Assembly (NCBI RefSeq): GCF_006439055.1
Contig: NZ_RCZC01000003.1
Location: forward strand, 434,001 to 498,000
Length of the DNA stretch: 64,000 nt
Direction: 5' to 3'
DNA from: Sphingomonas glacialis
GTDB taxonomy: Bacteria > Pseudomonadota > Alphaproteobacteria > Sphingomonadales > Sphingomonadaceae
Positions 9,630-18,180 of this stretch are shown here, one piece after another. The notes beneath the pieces were generated by a model. That model was not told the DNA's origin, did no database searches, and saw nothing but the letters and a program-made list of their open reading frames with translations. Both the position numbers and the translations under genes were made by a program. Numbering within the stretch: position 1 is the stretch's first letter; each line of letters starts with the position of its first letter.

Positions 9630-10025
9630 GTGACCGAGCAACGGGCCGAGGCCGTGGCGCCGACGCCCGTTGCCGCAGCGCTCAAGGGCCTGTGCCCGCG
9701 CTGCGGGGCGCCCGGGCTGTTCAAGGGGCTGCTCGACTTCAGCGATCGCTGCAAAGTCTGCGGTCTCGATTTCACCACCTTCAACGTCGGTGACGGGCCA
9801 GCGGCGATCCTGACGCTGGTGCTCGGCGCGGTCGTCGTCGGGCTCGCGATCACGATCCAGCTAGCCTATGGCCCGCCGATCTGGCTGCAGATGCTGATCT
9901 GGCTGCCGGTGACCGTCTTCGGCGTGATCGGATCGCTGCGCATCGCCAAGGCGGCGTTGCTCGGCTCGGAATATCGCACCGCCGCGCATGAAGGCCGGAT
10001 CGCGCCGCCCGAGACGTTGCCGTGA
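9630..10025 (+). CDS. DUF983 family zinc-ribbon membrane protein
   Basis: 131 aa from GTG, 4 nt after the ctaE stop; a longer upstream reading would run inside ctaE and lacks homology to the family. The N-terminal half has two CxxC knuckles, CPRCG and CKVCG, then two hydrophobic helices (about 56-75 and 83-105). This is the DUF983 layout, a family commonly encoded beside ctaE and SURF1 in alphaproteobacteria. A role in oxidase maturation is inferred from this position. The stop overlaps the next gene by 4 bp. Confidence 0.85.
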   Translation: MTEQRAEAVAPTPVAAALKGLCPRCGAPGLFKGLLDFSDRCKVCGLDFTTFNVGDGPAAILTLVLGAVVVGLAITIQLAYGPPIWLQMLIWLPVTVFGVIGSLRIAKAALLGSEYRTAAHEGRIAPPETLP

Positions 10026-10657
10026 AGCGAGTCCCGGTTGTCGCGACGCTCATCGTCGGCCTCGCAATCGTCGCCATGATCGGGCTCGGCATCTGGCAGC
10101 TCGAGCGGCGCAGCGAAAAGGCGGCGTTGCTCGCGCGCTATGCGCGCAACGTGACGTTGCCGCCGATGGCCTTCCCGCGCGATGCGACCGACGCGACCCT
10201 GCTCTTCCGCCGGGCCAGCGCCTTATGCCTGCAGCCGATCAGCTTCGCGATCGAAGGCGGCCGTAACGCGCGCGGCGGCACCGGCTGGCGCCAGATCGCG
10301 CGGTGCCGTACCGGCGCCGAAGGACCAGGCTTCACGGTGCAGCTCGGTTTCGGCAACGATCCGCACGCCAAGCCCGATTGGAAGGGCGGGCCCGTCACCG
10401 GATATCTCACCTACGCGCCCGATCATGCCGCGCTGATCGCGGGCATGGTCGGCGAGGGTACGCCCAAGACGCTGATGCTCGTCGCCGATCCGCCGGCGGC
10501 CGGGCTCGACCCCAATCCCGGGCCCGATCTGTCGGCGGTGCCCAACAATCATCTCGCCTATGCGGTACAATGGTTCGTGTTTGCAGCGCTTGCCGCAATT
10601 ATCTATGCGCTCGCGCTGCGACGGCGAACGGTTGCCGAGTCGGCTTCACCTCGCTAA
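10022..10657 (+). CDS. SURF1-family cytochrome oxidase assembly protein
   Basis: 211 aa. Two membrane helices bracket a periplasmic domain: the first at about 7-25, ending in LGIWQLERRSEKAALLARY (the SURF1 start motif), and the last at about 183-203, after NNHLAYAVQWF, the conserved C-terminal SURF1 motif. SURF1/Shy1 assists heme A insertion into subunit I. Compact, slightly shorter than mitochondrial SURF1. It ends 11 bp before thrC. Confidence 0.9.
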   Translation: MKRVPVVATLIVGLAIVAMIGLGIWQLERRSEKAALLARYARNVTLPPMAFPRDATDATLLFRRASALCLQPISFAIEGGRNARGGTGWRQIARCRTGAEGPGFTVQLGFGNDPHAKPDWKGGPVTGYLTYAPDHAALIAGMVGEGTPKTLMLVADPPAAGLDPNPGPDLSAVPNNHLAYAVQWFVFAALAAIIYALALRRRTVAESASPR

Positions 10658-10668
10658 CCGAAGGCGCC

Positions 10669-12069
10669 ATGCGCTATATCAGCACGCGCGGCTCCGCGCC
10701 GACCCTCGACTTTCGCGACGTAACGCTCGCGGGCCTTGCCAAGGATGGCGGACTCTATCTGCCCGAAAGCTGGCCGAGCTTCTCTGCTGCGCAGATAACG
10801 GCGCTCCGTGGCCTGTCCTATGTCGACACTGCGGTCGCCGTGATGCTGCCCTTCGTCGAGGGCACGCTGAGCGAGGACGATCTGCGCACGCTGTGCACGC
10901 AGGCCTATGGCCGCTTCGCGCACGCCGCGGTGGTGCCGCTCGCGCAGCTCGACGAGCGGCAATGGCTGCTCGAACTGTTCCATGGCCCGACGCTCGCCTT
11001 CAAGGACGTCGCGCTGCAATTGCTGGGGCTGCTGTTCGAGCGCTTCCTAACCGGATCGACGCAGCAGGTGACCGTGGTCGGCGCGACGTCGGGCGACACC
11101 GGCTCGGCGGCGATCGACGCGCTTGCGGGGCGCGCCGGGGTCGATGTCTTCATGCTCCACCCCAAGGGCCGCGTGTCGGACGTCCAGCGGCGGCAGATGA
11201 CGACGGTGATCGCGCCCAACATCCACAACATCGCGCTCGAGGATGCGAGCTTCGACGACGCGCAGGCGCTGGTGAAGGCGATGTTCAACGATCCCGCCTT
11301 CTCGGGCAAGTTCGCGCTATCGGCGGTCAATTCGATCAACTGGGCGCGGCTGATGGCGCAGATCGTCTATTATTTCTACGCCGCGGTGCGGCTCGGCGCG
11401 CCCGAGCGTGCGGTCGCCTTCTCGGTGCCGACGGGCAATTTCGGCGATGTGTTCGCAGGCTATGTCGCCGCCAAGATGGGGCTGCCGGTCGCCAAGCTGA
11501 TCGTCGCGACCAACGTCAACGACATCCTCCACCGTGCGCTGAGCGCGGGCGACTATTCGCAGGGCACCGTGGTGCCGACGCCGAGCCCGTCGATGGACAT
11601 TCAGGTGTCGAGCAATTTCGAGCGGCTGCTGTTCGATCTGGGCGGTCGCGACGGCCATGCGCTTGCCGATCAGATGCGCGGTTTCGAGACGTCGAAGGCG
11701 ATGCGCCTCACCAACGCGCAGCGCGAAGGCGCGAGCGCGCTGTTCGCGAGCGACCGGATCGACTTGGACGACATGGCGCTGGCGATGCGCTGGGCGTGCG
11801 AGGCGAGCGGTCAGATCATCGACCCGCACACCGCAATCGGCCTTGCCGCCGCGCGCCGTGCCGACCTGCCGGCGGATGTGCCGGTCGTCACGCTGGCGAC
11901 GGCGCATCCCGCCAAGTTCCGCGACGCCGTCGAGCGCGCGACCGGGCAGCGGCCGTCGCTGCCGGCGCGGATGGGCGACCTGTTTGAGCGCGAGGAACGT
12001 TATGCCTCGCTGCCGGGCACGTTCGAGGCGGTGACGGCGTATATCGCCGAGCGGGCGAGTGCACGGTGA
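10669..12069 (+). CDS. thrC: threonine synthase
   Basis: 466 aa, PLP enzyme converting O-phosphohomoserine to threonine. The start MRYISTRGSAPTLDFRDVTL is characteristic. The PLP lysine is in ELFHGPTLAFKDVALQ (Lys112). The phosphate/PLP glycine-rich loop VVGATSGDTGSAAI and the NSINWARLMAQIVYYF block are intact, which places it in the long (ThrC1, E. coli/yeast) type. It is the last gene of the cox run, with no terminator before it, so it may be co-transcribed with oxidase assembly genes. Confidence 0.95.
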   Translation: MRYISTRGSAPTLDFRDVTLAGLAKDGGLYLPESWPSFSAAQITALRGLSYVDTAVAVMLPFVEGTLSEDDLRTLCTQAYGRFAHAAVVPLAQLDERQWLLELFHGPTLAFKDVALQLLGLLFERFLTGSTQQVTVVGATSGDTGSAAIDALAGRAGVDVFMLHPKGRVSDVQRRQMTTVIAPNIHNIALEDASFDDAQALVKAMFNDPAFSGKFALSAVNSINWARLMAQIVYYFYAAVRLGAPERAVAFSVPTGNFGDVFAGYVAAKMGLPVAKLIVATNVNDILHRALSAGDYSQGTVVPTPSPSMDIQVSSNFERLLFDLGGRDGHALADQMRGFETSKAMRLTNAQREGASALFASDRIDLDDMALAMRWACEASGQIIDPHTAIGLAAARRADLPADVPVVTLATAHPAKFRDAVERATGQRPSLPARMGDLFEREERYASLPGTFEAVTAYIAERASAR

Positions 12070-12094
12070 TGGCGGCGCACGCACACTTCTTCCT

Positions 12095-12197
12095 CCCCTC
12101 CCTGGAAGGGAGGGGCCGGGGGTGGGTCGGCCCGTTGTCGGGCGCAACCTCACTCCATCAGCCGACCCACCCCCAACCCCTCCCTTCCAGGGAGGGG
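12095..12197. repeat. REPIN-like paired palindrome, type 2 (copy C)
   Basis: Left hairpin at 12095-12115 (CCCCTCCCT with AAGGGAGGGG around GG) followed by CCGGGGGTGGGTCGG; right hairpin at 12177-12197, its mirror, preceded by CCGACCCACCCCCAA. The outer stems and the GGTGGGTCGG block pair across about 40 bp of unique spacer. Same plan as copies A and B but with TGGAAGGG instead of the GCTTGCGGG core. It fills the thrC to methyltransferase gap. Confidence 0.82.
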
Positions 12198-12205
12198 AGT
12201 CGCAT

Positions 12206-13072
12206 ATGAACGACCTTCTCACCCTCATCGCCGAACCCTGGCAGGATTACGGCCTCGTCGACTCAGGGCACGGCCGCAAGCTAGAGCGCTATGGCCGCTT
12301 CCGCTTCATCCGCCCCGAGCCGCAGGCGATGTGGGCGCCCGCGTCGGATAGCTGGGAAGCCGATGGCGATTTCATCGGCGCATCGGACGAGGATGGCGGC
12401 GGACGCTGGCATCTGTCGCGCGACGTGCCGCGCGGCGGCTGGCACGTGCGCTGGGAGGAAGTGCTCTTCACCGCGCAGAACACGCCGTTCCGCCATCTCG
12501 CTTTCTTCCCCGACATGGCCCCGCAATGGGAATGGATGCGCGGCAAGGTCGCCGAGGGCGATCAGGTGCTCAATCTGTTCGGCTATACCGGCGTCGGCAC
12601 GCTCGCGCTCGCCGCCAAGGGCGCGGCGATGACGCATGTCGATGCGTCGAAGAAATCGGTCGACGCCGGCAAGGCCAACGCCTTCCTGTCGGACATGTCG
12701 GATCGCCCGATCCGCTGGATGGTCGACGATGCCGCCAAGTTCGCCGCGCGCGAAGTGCGGCGCGAGAAGCGTTACGACGGCATCTTCCTCGATCCGCCAA
12801 AGTTCGGGCGCGGACCCGATGGCGAAGTGTGGAAGCTCGAGGAAGGCCTGCCCGGCCTAATCGCCGACTGCCGTCGCCTGCTCGACAAGGACAGCAAGTT
12901 CCTCGTCCTCACCGTCTACGCTGTGCGCATGTCGGCGCTGGCGATCGGCGAGGTGGTGCGCCAGGCGCTGTCCGATCTCGGCGGAACGGTCGAAGTCGGC
13001 GAGATGGCGGTGCGTGAGGAAGCGCGTGGGCTGCTGCTGCCGACCGCGATCTTCGCGCGCTGGACGCGCTGA
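12206..13072 (+). CDS. class I SAM-dependent methyltransferase, RlmI/RlmK-like (COG1092 type)
   Basis: 288 aa from the ATG just after the repeat; the longer open frame would translate the palindrome and is not credible. The SAM site is VLNLFGYTGVGTLALAAKGA followed by an acidic strand end HVDASKKSV. The catalytic/target motif LDPPKFGRGPDGEVWK matches the 23S rRNA cytosine-5/guanine methyltransferase group. It lacks the N-terminal PUA domain of E. coli RlmI; instead about 90 residues with many Trp precede the Rossmann domain. Target RNA not determined. Confidence 0.82.
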   Translation: MNDLLTLIAEPWQDYGLVDSGHGRKLERYGRFRFIRPEPQAMWAPASDSWEADGDFIGASDEDGGGRWHLSRDVPRGGWHVRWEEVLFTAQNTPFRHLAFFPDMAPQWEWMRGKVAEGDQVLNLFGYTGVGTLALAAKGAAMTHVDASKKSVDAGKANAFLSDMSDRPIRWMVDDAAKFAAREVRREKRYDGIFLDPPKFGRGPDGEVWKLEEGLPGLIADCRRLLDKDSKFLVLTVYAVRMSALAIGEVVRQALSDLGGTVEVGEMAVREEARGLLLPTAIFARWTR

Positions 13073-13094
13073 GCGATCCGCAAGGATCGGTAGC

Positions 13095-13125
13095 GGGCGC
13101 GCACCGCGGATAGCAGCGCGCGCCC
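13095..13125. terminator. GC-rich inverted repeat between convergent genes
   Basis: GGGCGCGC (13095-13102) pairs with GCGCGCCC (13118-13125). It lies between the methyltransferase stop and the end of the minus-strand PepSY-like gene. There is no T-run on either side, so factor-independent termination is uncertain. Confidence 0.35.
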
Positions 13126-13133
13126 GTCCCTGG

Positions 13134-13442
13134 TTACTTGCCGGTCGCGACATTGCCCTTGAAGTCGAGTCCGACATGGACCGAGCGGCCGCCCTTCTTG
13201 GCGGTGCCGCGCCAGACGCCATGATCGTCCTTGGTCAGCGCCGAGACGTTGGTGAAGCCCGATTTGGCGATATGCTCGCGCGCCTGGGCCTGCGTGAACG
13301 AATTGGCACCACCGCGCGAGGCACCGTCATCGACGGTATGTGCGGTCTTGATCGCGGCATTGCTCTTGGCCGGGCCGGTCTGCGCGAGCGCCGGGGCGGC
13401 AAGCAGGGCGGTGCCGAGTAGCAGGGTCGTTGGGATACGCAT
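13134..13442 (-). CDS. small periplasmic protein, PepSY-like
   Basis: 102 aa. A clear signal peptide (MRIPTTLLLGTALLAAPALAQ) is followed by an about 80-residue domain. FTQAQAREHIAKSGFTNVS and DDHGVWRGTAKKGG, with a final VHVGLDFKGNV strand, give the helix-plus-beta-hairpin pattern of a single PepSY-like domain. Members are thought to inhibit proteases or bind envelope proteins; no catalytic residues are seen. GAAGGAGAACACC before the ATG is a good ribosome site. It shares its strand with two stress-type genes upstream. Confidence 0.72.
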   Translation of the reverse strand: MRIPTTLLLGTALLAAPALAQTGPAKSNAAIKTAHTVDDGASRGGANSFTQAQAREHIAKSGFTNVSALTKDDHGVWRGTAKKGGRSVHVGLDFKGNVATGK

Positions 13443-13467
13443 GGTGTTCTCCTTCGAGCTCAGAGGG

Positions 13468-14070
13468 TCAGACGCGGTCGTAGCGCGCGCGTTCGGCAGC
13501 GATGTCGCTTTCCGAATAGGCCGGTGCGGAGTCGTCGAAGCGGTTCCAGCCCTGCGACTCATACGCCTGGCGGCGTCCCGCCACGTCGACGGTACGATCG
13601 TCGCCGAGGATCTGCCGCGCGGTCGGCGCGAGCGGTTCGTCGACCTTGGCGGTGACGAGCGTGCCGCCGCGGCGGACACCCTCGGCATAGACATGCGCGT
13701 CGGCCTCGGGAACGCCCGCCTGCGTCAGCGCACCAACGATCCCGCCGGCGGCCGCGCCGACCAATGCGCCGCCAGCAGCACCCGCTGCGGTCGCCGCGAG
13801 CCAACCTGCTGCGACCACCGGACCGATGCCGGGGATCGCGAGCAGACCGATTCCGGCGAGCAAGCCACCGACGCCGCCGACGGCGGCACCGATCCCGGCA
13901 GCTGCGCCGGCATCTTCGGCCGCGGCGTCGCGCGTGCCGTCTTCGGGATGGCTCTTGTCACGGCCGACGATGCTGATGTCGCGATGCGACACGCCGGCCG
14001 CTTCGAGATCCTGTACCGCGCGGCGCGCGTCGTCGTAGCGGTCGAACAAGCCTGTGATGGTCTGGGTCAT
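13468..14070 (-). CDS. general stress protein 17M-like domain protein with Gly/Ala-rich membrane core
   Basis: 200 aa. The first 40 residues (TITGLFDRYDDARRAVQDLEAAGVSHRDIS split by its turns) match the YflT/GS17M-like small-domain pattern. Residues about 52-118 are extremely Gly/Ala-rich (AGIGAAVGGVGGLLAGIG and similar) and read as a glycine-zipper membrane hairpin. A second short alpha/beta segment follows (VPEADAHVYAEGVRRGG, with GTLVTAKV), ending in a charged tail with a DRYDRV-like finish. Probably a stress-inducible membrane-associated protein; biochemical function unknown. Confidence 0.75.
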   Translation of the reverse strand: MTQTITGLFDRYDDARRAVQDLEAAGVSHRDISIVGRDKSHPEDGTRDAAAEDAGAAAGIGAAVGGVGGLLAGIGLLAIPGIGPVVAAGWLAATAAGAAGGALVGAAAGGIVGALTQAGVPEADAHVYAEGVRRGGTLVTAKVDEPLAPTARQILGDDRTVDVAGRRQAYESQGWNRFDDSAPAYSESDIAAERARYDRV

Positions 14071-14132
14071 GATATGCTCCTGGTTCCGGCCGGGGGGGTG
14101 GCCGGGGGTCGATGGGATGGAGAGGCGGAGGT

Positions 14133-14390
14133 TCAGCGGGCGGTGCCGCGCACCACGAGATGGTAGAGGACGAGCACGACGATCGCGCCGATCACCGCCA
14201 CGATGAGGCTGTAGATGTTGAGCCCGGTGACGCCGGCCGCGCCGAACTGGTTGAACAGGAAACCGCCGACGACCGCGCCGACGACGCCGAGCACGATGTC
14301 GAGAATGACACCCTCGCCGCTACGATTGACGATCTTGCTGCCGATGAAGCCGGCGACAAGACCAAGGATGATCCAGGCAAGAATGGACAT
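14133..14390 (-). CDS. GlsB/YeaQ/YmgE family stress membrane protein
   Basis: 85 aa, three membrane helices. The family signature is present: MSILAWIILGLVAGFIGSK, then a Gly-rich second helix (GVVGAVVGGFLFNQFG) and a third ending LYHLVVRGTAR. The ATG is preceded by GAGGAGAACATCA, a strong ribosome site, so longer upstream starts are rejected. It belongs to the transglycosylase-associated small membrane proteins induced by envelope or acid stress. It is separated by 62 bp from the glycine-zipper gene downstream. Confidence 0.9.
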   Translation of the reverse strand: MSILAWIILGLVAGFIGSKIVNRSGEGVILDIVLGVVGAVVGGFLFNQFGAAGVTGLNIYSLIVAVIGAIVVLVLYHLVVRGTAR

Positions 14391-14470
14391 TGATGTTCTC
14401 CTCTCAGGCCGGGCGATGGCCCGGATGAGAGAGAAATTAGGGGGGCGGGGACAGCCGCCAAAGATGCGCA

Positions 14471-14499
14471 GGCACCTGTTCGATAGGTGCCTCGGCACC
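14471..14499. repeat. three-part GGCACC/GGTGCC inverted repeat
   Basis: GGCACCT (14471-14477), AGGTGCC (14485-14491) and GGCACC (14494-14499) can form alternative hairpins. The element lies between the end of the PAS-LuxR gene and the start of the GlsB-family gene, both on the minus strand. It could be a terminator or a protein-binding site; no T-run is seen. Confidence 0.4.
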
Positions 14500-14531
14500 C
14501 AATATACGAATAAATCGCTGCCGCTGCGGCG

Positions 14532-16025
14532 TCACGCTGCGGCGTCGAAGCCCAGTTGATGCCCACGGTCGCGCGCCCAGATGATCGCCTCGGCGCGGCT
14601 GTGCGCGCCGATCTTGGCGTAGAGCCGCGCGACATGGTTGCGCACGGTATTGCGCTTGAGCGACAGCGCCGCGGCGATCGCATCGTCGGTCTTGCCGCGC
14701 GTGATCAACGCCAGGACTTCGCGCTCGCGCGGGGTAAGCTCGACGCTCGGGCCGGTCGTCCCCGCCTGCGCGGCGGGCCCGCGCAACGCTGCCATCCGGT
14801 CCATGATCTTCTGGCTGAGCCAGCTCGAATCCTGCATCGCCCCCTCGATCGCGGCGATCAGGTCGAGTTCGGTGCGCTTGCGCTCGCTAATGTCCTGGAA
14901 CGCGGCGAGGATGCAATATTGGCCGTTGATCGTCACCGTCTCGGCAGCAGCGATGCAGGTGACGAGCACGCCGGTGCGCGTCTTGACCTGCACCTCATAG
15001 CCACGGAACGATCCGCTCTCCGACACCTTCTTCTCGATCTCGCGCCGCGTCGCGCCGCTTTCGAAGAGTTCGATCTCGGCGGGCTTGCGCCCCACCACGC
15101 TGTCATGGCCCCAATCGGTGAGCGCGAGAAAGGCGTGGTTGACGTTGAGGATGCGGTGCCCGTCGAGGCTGGTGAGCAGCATCGGCACCGGCGCGAAGCG
15201 GAACACCGTCGCGAAGCGCTCCTCGCTCTGCCGCAACGCCGTCTCGGCGCGGCGGCGCGGGTCGAGATCGGCGAAGGTGAAGATCATGCACTGCTCGTTA
15301 TTGGGCATCTCAGCGGGGTGCCCGGCGAGCAGGACGAGCTTGGTGTCGCCGTTCGGCAGCGGCAGATCGGCCTCCATCTGCGGGATCGCGTCGCCCTTGG
15401 CGAGCCGCGCCTTGGCCTTGTCCTTCTCGGCCGCCTGGTCGAGGATATCGAGATCGTAGAGCGAGCGGCCGATGATCTGGTCGCGCTCCCACCCCGACAG
15501 ATCGAGAAAGCCTTCGTTGACGCGGACATAGCGCAGGTCGGACAGCCGGACGATCAGCGCCGGGGCGGGATTGGCGTTGAACATGCTCTCGAAGCGCTCC
15601 TCGGCCTCGAACGCCTCGGTCGCGTCGCACAGGATGAGCACGAGGCAATCGGGCTTGCCATCCCGGTCGAGCACGAAGCCGCGCGCGCGGTGGACCCAGT
15701 CGGGTTCGGCCTGGTGCGCCTTGCGGACGTCGATCACGACATCTTCGAACGCCTCGCCGCGACACAGCCGCGCCATCGGATAGGCCGAGACAGGCATCGG
15801 CTGGCCGCCGCGCAGCCGCAATTCGAAGCGCTGCTGATACGCTTTGACGGTCGCGCCGAGCTCGGCGAGTTCGGTGCAACCGTGCATCGCCAGCGCTGCG
15901 CCGTTCGCCCAGACGATCCTCCCGTCGGGTTCGATCAGCACGACGCCGTCGCTCAGCCCCGCGACGATGCGATGGAGCTGTTCGCGGTCGGGCTGGTCCG
16001 ACGTGGCGGTCTTGCTGGCTGGCAT
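14532..16025 (-). CDS. three-PAS-domain LuxR-type transcriptional regulator
   Basis: 497 aa, no membrane helix. PAS domains at about 18-135, 145-265 and 270-390; the last ends with the PAC-type CILAAFQDISERKRTELD. A helical linker leads to a LuxR/FixJ DNA-binding domain at about 428-485 (LTPREREVLALITRGKTDDAIA, split before the recognition helix, then RNTVRNHVARLYAKIG). There is no receiver or kinase domain, so sensing and DNA binding are in one polypeptide. Ligand (heme, flavin or none) is not evident: no flavin-LOV NCRFLQ motif. Targets unknown; the neighbouring stress genes are possible. Confidence 0.85.
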   Translation of the reverse strand: MPASKTATSDQPDREQLHRIVAGLSDGVVLIEPDGRIVWANGAALAMHGCTELAELGATVKAYQQRFELRLRGGQPMPVSAYPMARLCRGEAFEDVVIDVRKAHQAEPDWVHRARGFVLDRDGKPDCLVLILCDATEAFEAEERFESMFNANPAPALIVRLSDLRYVRVNEGFLDLSGWERDQIIGRSLYDLDILDQAAEKDKAKARLAKGDAIPQMEADLPLPNGDTKLVLLAGHPAEMPNNEQCMIFTFADLDPRRRAETALRQSEERFATVFRFAPVPMLLTSLDGHRILNVNHAFLALTDWGHDSVVGRKPAEIELFESGATRREIEKKVSESGSFRGYEVQVKTRTGVLVTCIAAAETVTINGQYCILAAFQDISERKRTELDLIAAIEGAMQDSSWLSQKIMDRMAALRGPAAQAGTTGPSVELTPREREVLALITRGKTDDAIAAALSLKRNTVRNHVARLYAKIGAHSRAEAIIWARDRGHQLGFDAAA

Positions 16026-16096
16026 CGGCTCCCTTTCGTCGCGGCTTCGCGCACCAACGCCGATGCGGTGCAGAAGGTCGCATCGATCGCAGTCGA

Positions 16097-17416
16097 TCAG
16101 GGCACAGGGGTATCGCGGGCGTCGGGGAGCAGAATCGCGAACATCAGGCCCCGGCCGTTCGGCCCGCGTGCGATGGTGAGCGCGCCGCCATGTGCGCGCG
16201 CGATGCGGTCGACCAGCGACAGGCCGATGCCCGATCCCTCGACGCCGCGATCCGCGCCGCGCCAGAAGCGTTCCTTGAGCCGCGCCAGCTGCGCCTCGGG
16301 AACGCCGACGCCATCGTCGATCACGCTCAGCCGCGCGCCCGGGCCGACCCGAACGAGGATCGTCGTGCCGACGGGCGTGTATTTGGCGGCATTATCGACC
16401 AGGTTTTCGAGCGCGAGGATCATCGCGTCGGGATAGCCATGTGCCGGCGCGGGATCGTCGGCGGTCTCGAGCGCGATCGTCCGTCCGCCGGCGACAATGC
16501 CTGGCGCACGGTCTGCGACGACACTTTCGGCAAGCGCCGCGAGATCGATCGGTCCAGCCGCGACGACATGCGGTTGCTCGAGCTCGGCGAGCGCGAGCAA
16601 CTGTCCGATGACGCGCGCCGCGCGATCGACCGACGCCATCAGGTCGGCGCGCATGCCAGCGTCGACCACCGCGTCGGCGCGCAGCCGGATTGCGGCGAGC
16701 GGGGTGCGCAGTTCGTGCGACACGTCGGCGGCGAATGCGCTCTGGATGTGGAGCGCCGCGACCAGCCGATCGAGCGCGGCATTGGTCGCCTCGGCGAGCG
16801 GCTCGGCCTCGGTCGGCAGGACGCCGCGCGGCAGGCGCGTTTCGAACGATTGCGGGCCGATCGTCGCCGCGATCGCCGACACCGCGCGCATCCGTAGCGT
16901 CAGCCGTCGCGCGAGCAGCACGCCGATCAACGGCACCAGCGCAGCGATCGGCAGCGTGAGCAAGGCGAAGCGCTTGAGGAAGGTCCGCACGATATCGTCG
17001 GTGACGACCTCGGGGTCGGTATCGTCCTGCGATACGACGATCCAGCCGCCGCGCGTCGGCAGGCTATACCCTTCGACCGCGCCGCGCCGGAAGAAATGCG
17101 CGCGACTGTCGAGCGGCGCCGCGGCAAGGATCGCCCGCCGCGCGGGGCCGCTGCTGTGGTCGATCCGCCGATCGCTGCCGAAGGTGGCGACCGCCATGCC
17201 GTTGATCAGCGGGATCGCCGCGATCGTGCTCGCGCCGCGCGCGTGGACCTCGGCGACGACCTGCGCCTGGCGCACGAGGAGAGTGCGCTGGAAGCGATCG
17301 GCGGTCTGGTGGAGCAGGGCGGTCGCGCTCCACAGCAAGGTCAGCGTCGCGATCAGCGCGACCGCGATGTGCAGCACGACGAATTGCCCGAGCAGCGAGC
17401 GCGGCGCGCGCATCAT
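16097..17416 (-). CDS. sensor histidine kinase of a two-component system
   Basis: 439 aa. Helix one at about 11-34, a periplasmic domain (35-147), helix two at about 148-169, HAMP, then the DHp with phosphoacceptor His234 in FAADVSHELRTPLAAIRLRA and a HATPase domain (N-box LALENLVDNAAKY, G-box VIDDGVGVPE, second G-box GSGIGLSLVDRIA). The start overlaps the response-regulator stop (ATGATG/TGA). Together with the adjacent regulator and the divergent CzcA-type efflux operon, a metal-sensing CusS/CzcS role is inferred. No Cys or His-rich metal site stands out in the periplasmic part. Confidence 0.92.
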   Translation of the reverse strand: MMRAPRSLLGQFVVLHIAVALIATLTLLWSATALLHQTADRFQRTLLVRQAQVVAEVHARGASTIAAIPLINGMAVATFGSDRRIDHSSGPARRAILAAAPLDSRAHFFRRGAVEGYSLPTRGGWIVVSQDDTDPEVVTDDIVRTFLKRFALLTLPIAALVPLIGVLLARRLTLRMRAVSAIAATIGPQSFETRLPRGVLPTEAEPLAEATNAALDRLVAALHIQSAFAADVSHELRTPLAAIRLRADAVVDAGMRADLMASVDRAARVIGQLLALAELEQPHVVAAGPIDLAALAESVVADRAPGIVAGGRTIALETADDPAPAHGYPDAMILALENLVDNAAKYTPVGTTILVRVGPGARLSVIDDGVGVPEAQLARLKERFWRGADRGVEGSGIGLSLVDRIARAHGGALTIARGPNGRGLMFAILLPDARDTPVP

Positions 17417-18090
17417 GCCGGCGTGGCGAGCAGCATATAGCCGACGCCGCGCACCGTCTCGATCCGCGCGCCGGTCGCCGCCTCGTCGAGCCGCTTGCGC
17501 AGGCGGTGGACATAGACCTCGATCGCGTTCGACCCGAGATCGCCGTCGAGCCCGAACAGATGATCCTCGGCGATCCGCTTGGGAACGACCTTGCCGACGC
17601 GGCGCAGCAGCAGTTCGAGCAATTCGGTCTCGCGCGCCGACAGGCCGAGCACGCGCTCGCCGACCGAGGCGACGCGCGTTTCGACCGCGAAGCTGAGCGC
17701 GCCGCACTGGAGCGCGCGCCCGACATGCCCGTCGCGCCGCCGCAGGATCGCCAGCAGTCGGGCATGGAGCTCGTCCAGGTCGAACGGCTTGACCATATAT
17801 TCGTCGGCGCCCGCGTTGAGCCCGCGGATCCGCGCATCGATCGCGCCGCGCGCGGTCAGGACGAGGACGGGGCGCGTATCGCCGCGCGCGCGCATCCGGG
17901 CGAGCAGGCCCATGCCGTCGCCATCGGGCAGGCCGAGATCGAGCAGCACCGCGGCATAGTCGCTCGCTTCGAGATAGGCTTCGGCCGCTTCGATCGTCTG
18001 CGCATGGTCGATCGCGACGCCGCGCCGCACCAACGCATCGGCCAGGGCCGTCGCGACCGCGAGCTCATCATCGACCAATAGTACGCGCAT
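17413..18090 (-). CDS. OmpR/PhoB-family response regulator
   Basis: 225 aa. Receiver with acidic pair in LLVDDE, phosphoacceptor Asp51 (VLLDLGLPDGDG), Thr79 and Lys101 (YMVKPFD). The winged-helix domain (about 128-222) has the EVYVHRLRKRLD recognition helix and IETVRGVGYML end. It is transcribed divergently from the RND operon; a direct repeat CTGTAAGC at 18119-18137 in the shared spacer is the obvious binding site. Probable activator of the efflux genes, by analogy with CusR/CzcR. Confidence 0.93.
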   Translation of the reverse strand: MRVLLVDDELAVATALADALVRRGVAIDHAQTIEAAEAYLEASDYAAVLLDLGLPDGDGMGLLARMRARGDTRPVLVLTARGAIDARIRGLNAGADEYMVKPFDLDELHARLLAILRRRDGHVGRALQCGALSFAVETRVASVGERVLGLSARETELLELLLRRVGKVVPKRIAEDHLFGLDGDLGSNAIEVYVHRLRKRLDEAATGARIETVRGVGYMLLATPA

Positions 18091-18118
18091 CGGACCTTTT
18101 CTTTGTGCACTGCGGCAT

Positions 18119-18137
18119 CTGTAAGCCGACTGTAAGC
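18119..18137. promoter_or_regulatory. direct-repeat operator for the OmpR-type regulator
   Basis: CTGTAAGC occurs at 18119-18126 and again at 18130-18137, an 11-bp period, the tandem head-to-tail spacing bound by OmpR/PhoB-family dimers. It is 44 bp before the efflux operon start and 29 bp from the regulator start, in the divergent spacer. Confidence 0.65.
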
Positions 18138-18180
18138 GAGCGCGCCTAGGGCTGACAGCCAAATCACAGCAGGTCCTTCG

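Noticed and set aside
12059..12205. Longer N-terminus for the rRNA-methyltransferase-like protein
   Set aside because: It would translate the palindromic repeat; the ATG at 12206 begins the conserved region.
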